Part shown: in pieces, positions 22,940-34,458 of the stretch
How positions within the stretch are numbered: the first letter of the stretch is position 1
Layout of the letters: each line of letters opens with the position of its first letter
Assembly: GCA_009733775.1 (NCBI GenBank)
Contig: WOGZ01000174.1
Span: 1 to 64,000, forward strand
Length of the DNA stretch: 64,000 bases
Source of the DNA: Alectoria sarmentosa
Taxonomy: Eukaryota; Ascomycota; Lecanoromycetes; Lecanorales; Parmeliaceae
Reading direction: 5' to 3'
Made by a program: the position numbers and the translations under genes
Notes under the pieces: generated by a model
Seen by the model: only the letters and a program-made list of their open reading frames with translations
The model's database searches: none
What the model was told of the DNA's origin: nothing

Positions 22940-23613
22940 TTATCCCCTCCTTCACATCGCCATGTTCTCATGGCAGATCCTTTTATAACCATTCCTTATC
23001 ATGGAGAGCTCGGAGACTCGTAGTCGTCTCTTGTCCTGACTCTTCACATTCTTTTTTGTAGCAGACCTTGCTGCTGTTCCATCTTGTCTTTATCATATGA
23101 TAATCCTTGTTATATGACACCGCAGTCCATCCTTCTTTACACATCCCGTACCTGATATCCCATAAACCGTTCCAAACCCCAAGCCATCCAAGCCATTCAA
23201 GCCATACTTGTTTTGCACAGGGCTCCGGTCGCTGATAGTCGCTGATAGTCGCTGATGATCGTTGAATTCGAATCGTGCTTCGGGGGCTCGTAGTAGAAAG
23301 TGGGAGGTATGTCGTAATGGTGTTGTCCGTATTTGATTGCCTTGTAGCAGGCTCACTGTTCTCGTTGTCATTGTAGTAGGCTCACTTTATTCGAATCGAC
23401 ATGCTCAATGAAGAGGTCGTATCGTATCTTGTCATTTAATGTAGCAGGCTCATTATTTCCGTTGTCATTCCATAGGCTCATGTCCGTCTGTGGTGTTGTT
23501 TCCGTGCCTCATTGGTCAACATCATGATGCCCCTCGCAGGGCGGGCTGACATCGTCAGTATGGTTTATTACGACTCAGGGGCGATCAGGTCTCAAGAAGG
23601 ATAGTTATTATTA

Positions 23614-23772
23614 TGTTAGGGACTGGAATGATGTTGAATGCTTTGTATTCCGGTATGCACGGAATAATAGTTATGAAAAGGAATACATGCTGTGAAGTCC
23701 GAATATGTAGGTAGCGCCAAGCCGCGCTAGGCCCAATCGGGTCATGTAAGGCTGTGAGCTGGAATTATGACA
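23614..23772 (+). repeat. TRIM-like element, 3' LTR
   Basis: 159 bp, TGTTAGGGACTGG to TTATGACA, followed by the TTATT target duplication. The run AGAAGGATAG just upstream could serve as a polypurine tract, but this is weak. Confidence 0.9.
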
Positions 23773-24185
23773 TTATTAAACAATTACGTTATCGACTTTG
23801 TTGAAAATCAACCTTCTACGTAACGTACGTAAGATCAGCCTTAAGGTCGGCCTTAAAAATAGCCCTAAGGTTAACCCTAAAATTAGTCATATCTTGACAT
23901 TGTCTTGACGAATAAGCTTAAAAACATGATTTTCTTATGTTTCTTACACACTTAATCAACTCATATACGATATTCATCATATATCTTTTAACAGATTATG
24001 AGCCCGATTTATGATGATTAAAAGAATAACATTTATTCAAATCGCACTTCTCATATAAATATCTTATTAATAATGATTTAAATAAATCATTATTACATTG
24101 CGATAACTCATTTTTTTTAACTCGTAACTTTCGACGAATTGAATTATCGCAATTTAAATATAAAAAATATCGAATCAAGTCCTTT

Positions 24186-24620
24186 CATTCGAACATTTCG
24201 TCTCATATTATCGAGTTATAAGTCTCTTCGCATAAAGCATTTCGTCTTATATCATCAAATCACAAGTTTCTTCGCATAAAACATTTCGTTTTATATTATC
24301 GAGTCATAAGTTTCTTCGCATAAAACATTCCGTCTTATATTATCGAACATTTTATTTTTTTTCAAATACAATTACAAAATATCGAATCAAATTTCTTCAC
24401 ATAAAGCATTTCGTTTTATATTATCGAACATTTCATTCTTTTAAGTTCCTTTATATAGGACATTTCATTTTATATCATCGAACATCTCATTTTTTCAAAT
24501 TTCTTTATATAAAGCATTTCGTCTCATATTATCGAACATTTCATTTTTTTAAGTTCCTTCACACAAGACATTTCGTTTCATATTATCGAATATTTCATTT
24601 TTTTAAGTTCTTATATACGA
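24186..24620 (+). repeat. Degenerate tandem repeat, about 45-bp unit
   Basis: The word CTTCGCATAAA recurs at about 24,225, 24,270 and 24,314. Each copy is followed by CATTTCGT-like and TTATATTATCGA-like blocks. Later copies are irregular. Part of the interior of the 23.8-25.8 kb LTR element. Confidence 0.7.
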
Positions 24621-24669
24621 ATATTCAATTTCTTCGCATAAGATATCAAATTTCGAATTTAACGAGCTT

Positions 24670-25560
24670 TTTATAACAAAAAAGGGGAACAAATCCTTAC
24701 TTTTTATTGAGCTTTTCATAATAAAAAGGAAAAAAAGTCTCAAAATTATCGAACTTCTCATAAACAAAAAAATCAAGATTTAAAGGGTTTTTTAAAACAA
24801 TATGAGAACACGCCCTTGATCAGAACGTTAAATCTTAAATTATTATTAAACTCTTTATATCATAAAAGGAAACAAATTCTTACATTAAAATAACTTCTCA
24901 TATTATTAAGAAAAACAAATTCTTATTTCGAATTAAATTTCTCATATAAAGGGGATCACGTCTTTAATCAGGGCGTCAAGTTTCAAATTATTATTAAACT
25001 CTTTATATCACAAAGGGGATCACGTCTTTAATCAAAGCGTCAAGTTTCAAATTATTATTAAACTCCCCATATCACAAAGGGGATCACATTTTTGATTAAA
25101 ACGTTAAATCTCAAATTATTATTGAACTCCCCATATCACAAAGGAAAATAAATCTTTATATCAAAATAACTTTTCGTATCATAAAGGGGAACAAATTCTT
25201 ATATCAAAGTAACTTTTCATATCATAAAAGGGAACAAGTTTTTATATCAAAGCGATAATTTTTATATTATAAAGGGGAATAAGTTTTTATATCAAAACGA
25301 TATTTTTCAAATTTTTATTGAGCTTTTCATATTATAAAGCGAAAAAAAGTCTTTATATCAAAACATCGTAACGTATTATTATAAAGAAATAAGTTCTTAT
25401 ATCAAAACAATAATTTTCAAATTCTTTTCATATTAAAAAGGAAAACAAGTTTTTATATCAGAGCGACATCTCTCAAATTTTTATTAAGCTTTTTATATTA
25501 CAAAGCGGAAAAAAATTCTTACATCAGAGCATCATAATGTATCATTATAAAAAAATGTTG
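24670..25560 (+). repeat. Degenerate tandem repeat, about 64-bp unit
   Basis: Units contain AAAGGGGATCACGTCTTTAA, then AGCGTCAAGTTTCAAATTAT and TAAACTC. GGGGATCAC starts at 24,951, 25,015 and 25,079, an exact 64-bp spacing. More diverged units (GGGGAACAA, TTCTTATATCAAA) lie on both sides. Non-coding interior of the LTR element. Confidence 0.75.
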
Positions 25561-25795
25561 AGACAATCGTATACGTTATCTTTTAACGTTATAAAAAAAT
25601 GTTGAAAATCAATCTTCTGCGTAACGTACGTAAGGTTAATTTTAAGGTCGATCTTAAGAATAACCTTAAGATCAATCTTAAGATCAGCCGTGTTTTGGCA
25701 TTATCTTGACGAATAAGCTTAAAAACACGATTTCCTCATATTTTTTACACATTTAATTAACTCATATACGATATTCATCATATATTCTTTTAACA

Positions 25796-28700
25796 AACTT
25801 AATTAAGCTAATAAACACATTATAAATTGACGACGTTATTATTTTAATAAAGCGTCGTATTATTAAACTTATTTATTAAAATAAAGACTTTATTCGATTT
25901 AATTACGAATTTGTTATCTTTATAAAGTCTTTCACAAACGAAATTATTAATTATATTACAATTTATTATCTTAAATCAATCGATTTTATTAAAAAAACAA
26001 TTGTCGACGTTGAATATAAAGTTATTTTACGATTAAGCTCTTTCGAATTTATCTCATATTTTTTAATTAATCAATTTATTAACAAATTAGTTTTTAGAAA
26101 AGTTTTTATTATATTCATCAAAGATATTTAATAATTTATCGAATTATTATAATTATCATTATCAAAATTCTTATATAATTACGAAAATAATAACTCATTA
26201 AAATCGTTTATTATGATAATAACATTTGTTAAAAAAATAATTTATTTATAATTTATAAAATTTTAAATAAACGTCGATATAATTAATATCGATAATTTAC
26301 GAAATTATTAAAACACGAATTTCATATAGCAATAATGAATTATTTTTCAAAACTTAGTCGATGCTTTAAATGCTGCTTTTTCATTAAATTTGTTAAATTT
26401 ATCAAATTTATAAAAAGCATTTAATTAAATAATTACGTCGTTTTTAAATCGATGAAATTCTTTAAATCTCGATTATTTCGATTTACATTTTAACAAATCA
26501 TATAATAAAAAAGAGATTGTTATGATTAATAAAAACTTATATTTTAAGAGCATTATTTTATTCGTTAAACGTATTAAAGATATCGTTATTATTAAAAATA
26601 ATGCTTTAATAAAGATTAATTTTAATATTAATTTAAAAAATTCAATATTAAAATAATATACGATAGAGCTTTTCAATTTGAAAAGAATAAGTTTTAAAAA
26701 TGATTTTAAAAATGTTAAAAAATGATGCAATGCATTATTAATCAAATTTAAAAAATTATTTAATATAACATTCTTATATCTTATATTTAAGAAATATAAT
26801 TTTGTTAATGCACGTGTTAAATGAAAGTTAGTCGATTATATGCAAGTTGTTATTAAATATATCAAATCTATTAACATCGACGATGTTTTTAATTAATTTA
26901 TATTTATTTATCAAAGTATCTCGATAAAATTACGAGTTTTTATAAATTCGTTTTTGTTTATTACGATTATAACAAATTTTATACGATTATCAAAAATGAG
27001 AAAAAATGCTTGATTTTAATTAAATTCTAAATTTTAAATTATTGTTAATTAAAAGCTTTTAAATCAACAATAACAATATCAGCGATAAACTTTTAAAAGT
27101 TTTTCGCAACAATTTAATTAGAATTATTAAATTCAAAATTAATAATATTATGAACAATAACAATTATATAATCGTTAATCGTATAATTAATAATCTTTCT
27201 CTTATCGATTTCAAAATAGTAATAATTATTATAATTAAAATGTTTATCATTTTTAATAATATAACAATTAATTGAATTCTCGCTACGAATCTCGTCTTAC
27301 GCAATCGTTATCATTTATAAATCGTTTATTATTATAAATCATCGACTTATTAAGCGAATGAGATTCGACGTTATCGAATAATCGTTTTTCATAAACTAAA
27401 TAAGATTAAAAATAAGATCAAGAATTTCGAAAGTTCGAAAATCAAGGTTACGAAAATCGACAATCATAATAAAATATCAAATTCAAGATTATGATTTATC
27501 AAATTATTACGAATGAGAAGGAGATTAATTAATTTAATAATTATATTTAATAAAAATAGCATAACGAGTAAAAGTTTTATTAAAATAATGAAAAGTCTTA
27601 TTAAGAAAAAAAATACGACGATTATGAGGATGAAAATTAATCAAAAAAATTATTTATTAAATTTATAAGTATAAAAGCATTTTATCGCAATTGCAATGCG
27701 TTAATTTAATTAAAATCGAAACTTTATAAACATTCATAATAGAATTGTTTAATACGAAATTCGCAGAAACCTTTCGTTAACAGTTTATAAACAATTAAAT
27801 TGTCGACATTATCTATTTGTCAAGTATAATAAAAGTAAACAATCACGATAACGAATGTTTTTTTTATCGAAATCGTCGAATTTAATGCTATAAATCATAT
27901 TAACATAAATATAAAATTAATCTTTCGTGAATGAAACTATGCTCACATATTTATCAAATTATTGTTAATTATTATTAAAAAAAAGGTTTATATCAACATC
28001 GATTATAACGTTACTTTAATAAATAAACTTTAATTATTACGATTATTTTTCGAGATAAACATTAAAATAATATCGAAATTATTTTATATCAAAAGTTTAA
28101 ATATAATTATACATGAAACGAATTAATACGTTTTAATATTAATGTATATATTTGATATTAAAAAAGATGATATTAAGATATTATATCGCATTATTAAAAA
28201 AATTATCTAATCGACGATTTTAAAGCATATATGTTTATTAAAAATGATATCGTCGAATTAAAACAAATCGTGTTAAACGTTAATAAAAGTAAAGCTTTTA
28301 TTAATAATTGCGATGTTACAATTAATATCTCTTATCATTAACGTGACAATTAATATATTCGTCGAGTAATTTATGTTCGTAAAACGTTAATTATATCATC
28401 TCGATCAAAATGCTTTATATTTATAACAAAATTCAATAATGTGTTAATTGTAAAAAATTTCTCATTCGAATCTATCGTTCACGTTAACATTACGCTTCAC
28501 GCTTATTTGATTAATATTAAAATATATAAAATTCTTGCTAGAAACGAAATCGACCATATTATGAAAATATTTAAAAAGATTCGATTTAACATACTTTTCA
28601 AGCTTGATTACGAAAACGTTTATAATTATGAAAACGTCTTCTTCATCGAACAATTTTTGCGAAAGTCTTTTATAATCAAAATCACGAATTAAATCAAAAA

Positions 28701-29400
28701 GGTCGTTATCATTATTACGATAATAACGTTTAATATATTAATTATCATAATCGATTTTTTGTCAAAATAGAGATTCTTGATTATCATTATTAATTGTTTA
28801 TTTAAATAAAAGTTTTTAACAATCGATTTCGTTAAAGAAATACGTTTATTTAATAACGTGATGATATACAAAAATATATAAACAAGATCGTTATTAACAA
28901 ATCTCATAGCAAAATTTCCATCGATTTGAAAAAACGAAGACTTTATCGATTTATCGAAAAACGAATAAATGAAAATCACTTTACGAGATGATTAATAAAA
29001 CAAATTACAATTTAATAAAATCAAGGTTTACCCTTTTAATTAACGCGATCGTGATATCGTTAATAAAATCTTCGATAAAATGCATCGACAAAATTGTCTT
29101 AAATACATTACTTAAACAATTTTATTCAATTATTCAATCTTTATAATTTAAAAGTCTTTATTAAATGATAACAAAAAAGGTCGAGTAATGATCGACATTC
29201 GAAGTTTTAATAACTTAATAATATCGAACGTGTATTTCATATCTTTATAATCTGAAATAATAAATCGCTTACTAAAATGCATTTACATAATTATCATAAA
29301 CGTTATATCATTTTTTTATCAATAACGCATTTATTTAAATTTACGAAAGATGTTAATGATAATATCACATCGTGAATAAAAAACTTTTAATATCTTTGTT
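25796..29400 (+). pseudogene. Element A internal region, gag to start of pol, unreadable
   Basis: AT-rich continuation of element A after the nested insertions. By position it should hold gag, protease and the start of reverse transcriptase. Only short frames survive (for example 28,441-28,692) and none shows a motif I can defend. Confidence 0.4.
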
Positions 29401-29439
29401 ATGAAATGTATAAATTCGATTGCATACGTTTAACGTCAA

Positions 29440-29640
29440 ATTAATAACATTTTACGATTTATAAAAGTCTTTATCAAAACTTATATCGACGATATTGTTA
29501 CGAAAACAAAATTTTTAACAAAACATCTCTTTAATCTTCGATCGTTATTTTAATTTTTTATTAAATATAACATTTCGATCTCGCCGATCAAAACTTTTTT
29601 TAATTATTCAAATATTAATTTGTTTTAACGACGTATAAAT
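29440..29640 (+). pseudogene. Element A reverse transcriptase catalytic region (decayed)
   Basis: The + strand reads VFIKTYIDDIV, with the YIDD box at 29,482-29,493, followed by KHLFNLRSLF. This matches the Ty3/Gypsy reverse-transcriptase pattern around Y-x-D-D. Stops surround it. The two catalytic aspartates survive, although the element cannot be active. Confidence 0.7.
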
Positions 29641-30299
29641 TTTATGAAATTTTTTATAATTGAAAACAAGCTTGAAATTATTAAAGTAATTAAATATTTA
29701 ATGATTTTAAAAGATTTCGAATATTATTTCGATTTGATAAATTATCTTCGCAATAGCGTTTATTATTATGCTTAATTAACATAATTATTTTAAATATTAA
29801 AAACGTCGTTATTTAAGTAAGCACTTTTTAAAAATAATTTCATCGTGCATTTATTTTAAAATATAAATTTGACGAATTTATCGCATTGAAAAAAATTAAT
29901 TTCGAAAATCTATAAAAAGCTTTATGCAAATAAATTATTTTGATATATCAAAATCTTGATAAAATAATGTAAATAAATTTAAATGTTTCGAAGAATGAAT
30001 TTGACGTATAAATCTTTTATATTAAAAAGGATTATGAGATATCGTTTGAAAAATGATCGATAAAGATTATTATAAAAACGATTCTTTTTTAATCACGAGA
30101 GCTCTCCGTTATCGAGAAAAATTATTAATTAATTAAATTAAAAATCGTTAAATTCGTGTAAACAATTAAAAAAATTAAGCATATAATTGAATTTTATAAA
30201 CATTTCATTGTCATTTAAATGAATTATTTTATTATCGTCGATATTATGAAGTAATTATTAATTATTTTCATTATTTTAATTGTTTATATAAATACTTAA

Positions 30300-30545
30300 T
30301 TGATACGTGCTTTTCAATTCCTTCGACAATTTCGATTCGAAATTAAATATAAATTTGATAAAGAGCACATAATATTAAATGTTTTATTATATTTAATTTC
30401 GCAAAAGCCTTACGCAATCGTATTTAAAAATTATTCTGAATTTAATACATTATATGTTAATTATAGTTATTCTTTTACACAAATGCAAATGAATAACACT
30501 TTTCGAAATCATTTAATAAAAATTTATATTAATGACGATAAATAA
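30300..30545 (+). pseudogene. Element A RNase H C-terminal region (decayed)
   Basis: The segment RQFRFEIKYKFDKEHIILN corresponds to the conserved Gypsy block around F-D-x-x-I-x-Y-x-x-G-K-x-N-x-x-x-D-A-L-S. The Gly and the DALSR end have been altered. An 81-codon frame survives here. Its position between reverse transcriptase and integrase is as expected. Confidence 0.7.
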
Positions 30546-31529
30546 GTAAAAGTTATTAAGGTTTTTAATAATAAAATTAATATAAAAAAAAAGTTCAATA
30601 ATAACGAAATCGTTTCATTATCTTTTATTTATTAAAAAATAAATCTCATTTTTTATATTAACAAATTTATAAATTTAAAACGTTTATGTATATCTTAATT
30701 TCTTATTAAAAAAATGTTCGATATCGCTTATAACGAAGATTATCTAAATTTTAAAAAATGTTACGAAATAATTTCGAAATCGTGATATATTTATAATTTA
30801 ACACGTTTATTATAAAAGTATATCAGATATTACCCTTAATACTTAATTTTTCAAATTCATCGATATCGTTTTTATAACGCTTTTCAACTTATTTAAAACT
30901 CGTTTATTTCATTTTATATTTTAATGTTTGATTTTATTATAACATTATCTTTATTCAAAAACTTCGATTATATTATATTAATAATTAATAAATTCACGAA
31001 AAGAATTATAATAATATTTAATAAATTAATATAAAAAATAACGAATTGAACTATCGCATTATTAAATTATTTTAACATAATAAATTGAGATTTGTTAATA
31101 ATTCTTTTCATCAATCGCGATTCAAAATTTCTCACAAAATTGTGAAAAATTATCTTTAAACGATTAAAAATCGACTTATTATATTCAACGACATATTATT
31201 TTTAAATTAATAATAATAATAAATAAATCAATTAAATTATCAAGATCGCTTTGCGCTTTTATATTTATATTTTTAATAAACTTATTAATTGATTAAAGAT
31301 ATTATCACGTTTATAAGCATTTTTCAATAATTTATTATTATTAATAATAATAAAAACGTTTAATAAATTAGTATACGAATTTAAATTTAACAAATTATTA
31401 AATTTGATAATTATAATAAATTTATTATAATAATTCAAGTTTGCTAAAATCGATATTATTAATGTTATTAATTTTGCGTAAATAAATTAAAAGTTTTATT
31501 ATAATCGTTATTATTAATTCATATATCTC

Positions 31530-31960
31530 AAAAAAGGTGATAAAGTCTTTTTTAAATTACATCATAATTATTTTATCTTAATTGTTAACGTTAAATTTGA
31601 TTAATAATATATGAGATTTTTTGAAATATTCGATAAAGTAAATAAGCAAGCTTATTGTTTAAATATATTATTTCATTAACGTATGCATTTTATATTCTCA
31701 TTTGTTCAATTAAAGTTATTGTTAAAATTTGATTTTTTTCGACGTTTAATATCAAAGCATTCAAATTCGATATTCGTCGAAAGAGATATTAAAGAAATAA
31801 AGTCTTATATATTGAAAAGATTGTTAAATAAACGTGTTTGTCGTCGAGACAAAAGTGAGTTAATGAAATATTTAATTAAATAACAAAATTATGATTCGAA
31901 GTTCGATATTTGATATAACGTTAAATATTTAAACAATGTTATAAATTTAATATAAGAATA
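31530..31960 (+). pseudogene. Element A integrase C-terminus and chromodomain-like tail (decayed)
   Basis: In one frame with stops the + strand reads LKKGDKVFFKLHHNYF, then FEIFDKVNKQAYCLNI and HFIFSFVQLKLLLKFD. This is the GPY/F-type end of Gypsy integrase. After it come EIKSYILKRLLNKRV and KYLIK followed by a stop, matching a chromodomain start (yEVErILdkR ... YLVKWKGY). Integrases with such tails belong to chromoviruses, whose tail can direct insertion to heterochromatin. Confidence 0.65.
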
Positions 31961-32599
31961 CGAAGTAAAAATGATAAGATCTTCGTTATCTTTATTATTT
32001 TCGTTATAAGACAATTTTGCTATTATAACATCTTCGTAATTTATTATTATAACATCTTCTATAAAAACGTCTTTATAATAAACTTTCGCAGAATAAATAT
32101 CGTCGTTAAAATCTTATATAAAATAACATATTATCGTTATTAAAATATTTATTACAATAATTATATTAATATAAACATTCATTACGTTATTACACGTTTT
32201 CGCGATAATAAAATCGTTAAAACTTTTAATAATTACACTTTTATTAACTTTCGTAAACATTATCTCAACATTTATATCTCGTCAAAATCAACGTTTGTTA
32301 TTATAATAACTTTGATTATTAAATAATAACTTACGTTAAATCAATATGTTTTCGATTTAATAAAAAAAGCTCTTAAAGTTATAAAAGCAACGACGACGTT
32401 ATAAAAGATTTTCGCAGCGGAAATAAATCGACGAAAAATGAATTAATGTCGATATGATAACATTATTATAAATAAATCGATAAAAGTTTTTCGCAATAAA
32501 TTATTGCTATTATAAATCGATCGTTATTTGCTTCAAATTTGTTATGCGAAGATATATATATTTAACGAAATCGTTATACGTTATTTTTATTTCTAACGA

Positions 32600-32782
32600 T
32601 GTTATTATAATATTAAGCATTTATTTAACAAATAATTATTTTATCAAAATATCTATCTCGCTTAATAATTGTATTTTTTTAATAAATATCTTATTAAGCG
32701 TATAATTTAACAAGCACATATATAGTTAATTTCGTAAAAAAAAATTAACTAACTTACACATTACTTATAATTTTTATGCTAT
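32600..32782 (+). repeat. Element A 3' LTR, first part (cut by element B)
   Basis: Starts TGTTATTATAATATTAAGC and matches the 5' LTR at 22,402. It stops at 32,782 after GCTAT, where element B begins. The sequence after B resumes with GCTATCGCTATAACG, which continues the alignment to the 5' LTR end. B therefore landed inside this LTR. Confidence 0.75.
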
Positions 32783-32977
32783 TGTTATGAATGTATATGC
32801 TTTCATAAATGTAATTATAAAAATGAGTGTAAGATTAATTGATTCTTTTTTATAAAATTAACTATTTATATAAAATTGTTAAATCATTAATTTAACAAAA
32901 TATCTTTTTAATAAATATAATCGTTAAACGAGATAAATATCTCGATAAGATAAATGCTTATCATAATTATTATAACA
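32783..32977 (-). repeat. Element B LTR (3' end of the element)
   Basis: 195 bp, TGTTATGAATG to TTATTATAACA on the + strand. Nearest the integrase remnants, hence the 3' LTR in element orientation. Confidence 0.85.
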
Positions 32978-33657
32978 ATGTCAATAAACAAAAAATAAAA
33001 TAACGCTTTCGTTATAACATTATTCGACTTAACAAAATACCTTCTCGACAAAATAAGTATTTGATTTTAAAAATCTTTCGCTTAACGATCGATCATAACA
33101 CAATTATTAATTAAAAGACTTCAGGTTAATAAAGCGTATTTAAATCAAATAAATTGCTTTTTGAGACGATCTCGTCGTCGTGAAACTTGCGTAAACGACG
33201 ACGATATAATAATTAACTATTATTATGCTATAATCCGACGTTTTATAAATCGTATAAAAATAATCAACATCTTTATCTCATACTTCTCGATCAATTTCCT
33301 AATTTTCAATAAATTCTCGACATCGTATCATATATTGTATTCGTTATCACAATTCTTTCACTTGACGAGATATTAAAATTTATTATAATAAATCCGTTTC
33401 TCAAATAATATCTCAACTTCGTATCGATTTTTAATAACATTATTCTCTTTTATCTCGAAATAAAACATAATATTATATCATTTATAAAAATCTTACTTAT
33501 TTGATTTTAACTAAATCATTGATATTATAAAATAAATCTTTATAATTAATGATAACTTGAGACGATAAATTAATTAATCGATTTTATTAAAAACTTTAAA
33601 GAGGCCGACTCGTTATTAATGTAATTTATGGTTTATAATATTTGAAATCTCATAACT

Positions 33658-33909
33658 TTAATATAAACGTAGATAAATAATGTTTCTTTTAATAAAATTT
33701 AATAATTTATATAATTTATCGTAATAGACTTTAATTATGATATTAACAAATATTAAAAACTTCTCAACTTGCTCACGTTTTAATAAATATAAACGATTAA
33801 AATGTTTCGACGACAAATCGAAAAGAAAATTAAAAGCATCACGAATATTAAAATTATAAAGAATTTCATTTGAAAACATCTCAATAAATTGATTTTTGAA
33901 ATTATTCAA
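33658..33909 (-). pseudogene. Element B integrase C-terminal region (decayed)
   Basis: An 83-codon frame with RDAFNFLFDL, then VNIIIKVYYDKLYKLLNFIK and IIYLRLY. This matches the Gypsy pattern A-x-x-YYDK-x-H-x-x-L-x-F-x-x-GD-x-V-Y-L-R-L. Loss of the Gly-Asp pair and similar changes fit G-to-A mutation. Confidence 0.65.
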
Positions 33910-34185
33910 ATAATCTTATAAATATGATAATAATAAGATTCAATCATTATTATTATTTGAGTTAATAATTACATAATAACGAATAATTATTTCGACAATC
34001 TAATTAATGCGTTTCGATTAATCATCGATTTGCGAATGATAAACGATATTAATAAATAAATCGATGCCGAATTTCGTAAAGATCGTCTTTTAAAATTCAA
34101 ATATGAATTTAATATCACGATCGCTAATAATGATAAAAGACACACTTTAATCGTATTAATAAAGAATTATAAACATTAAATTAAC

Positions 34186-34458
34186 TTATTCGTTTATCAT
34201 ATATGTGATCTTATTAAAAACGAATAACACTTTTTTAAAAAACTTATTCGTGATTATAAATAAACAATCAAAATCGTTTTTCGTCGTTATAAATAATACG
34301 ACGATGAAATTCATTATTATAATATGAAAAAAAATTGCAGGTTTATTAATGAAAATTATGTTATTATAAAACTTATGTCGCTTAATTTGATTGAGTTCAC
34401 ATTTCGAATAATAATTAATATAAATACATAAATGCTTTACTAAATATCTTAAATACAA
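34186..34458 (-). pseudogene. Element B integrase zinc-binding and core region (decayed)
   Basis: A 90-codon frame reads KHLCIYINYYSKCELNQIKR, then FHIIIMNFIVVL and FDCLFIITNKFFKKV. It corresponds to Gypsy integrase: the second half of the HHCC zinc finger (C-x-x-C-Q-x-x-K), and the first core block where the catalytic Asp of x-x-D-F now reads Asn. This is a clear RIP footprint. Confidence 0.75.

Larger units (their letters stand above)
22781..23772 (+). mobile_element. 992-bp terminal-repeat retroelement without coding capacity (TRIM-like)
   Basis: Two direct repeats of exactly 159 bp (22,781-22,939 and 23,614-23,772). Each starts TGTCA/TGTTA and ends TGACA, giving TG...CA ends with a short terminal inversion. 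The element is flanked by the 5-bp duplication TTATT (22,776-22,780 and 23,773-23,777). The interior is only 674 bp and of normal GC. It encodes no recognisable gag or pol and contains repeats of AGTCGCTGAT and of GTAGCAGGCTCA. The LTRs differ at 12 of 159 positions, all transitions. The size and structure are those of a terminal-repeat retrotransposon in miniature that must borrow enzymes from another element. It is one of the youngest insertions in the stack. Confidence 0.88.
23799..25795 (+). mobile_element. 2.0-kb non-autonomous LTR element with tandem-repeat interior
   Basis: LTRs at 23,799-23,993 (195 bp) and 25,600-25,795 (196 bp). Both begin TGTTGAAAATCAA and end TTTTAACA, so the ends are TG...CA with TGTT/AACA inversion. 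Flanking 5-mers are GACTT (left) and AACTT (right), a target duplication with one G-to-A change. The LTRs share TAACGTACGTAAG, CTTGACGAATAAGCTTAAAA and CATATACGATATTCATCATA; the differences I noted are transitions. The 1.6-kb interior consists mostly of tandem repeats and has no coding frame. It was inserted 26 bp from the TRIM-like element, within element A. Confidence 0.8.

Noticed and set aside
23218..23400. tRNA-like GTTGAATTCGAATC and ATTCGAATCGAC words
   Set aside because: No cloverleaf can be formed around them; they are part of the TRIM-like interior.
24186..25560. Possible CRISPR-like array (regular 45- and 64-bp repeats)
   Set aside because: The repeats are contiguous tandem units with no unique spacers, in eukaryotic DNA, inside an LTR element.
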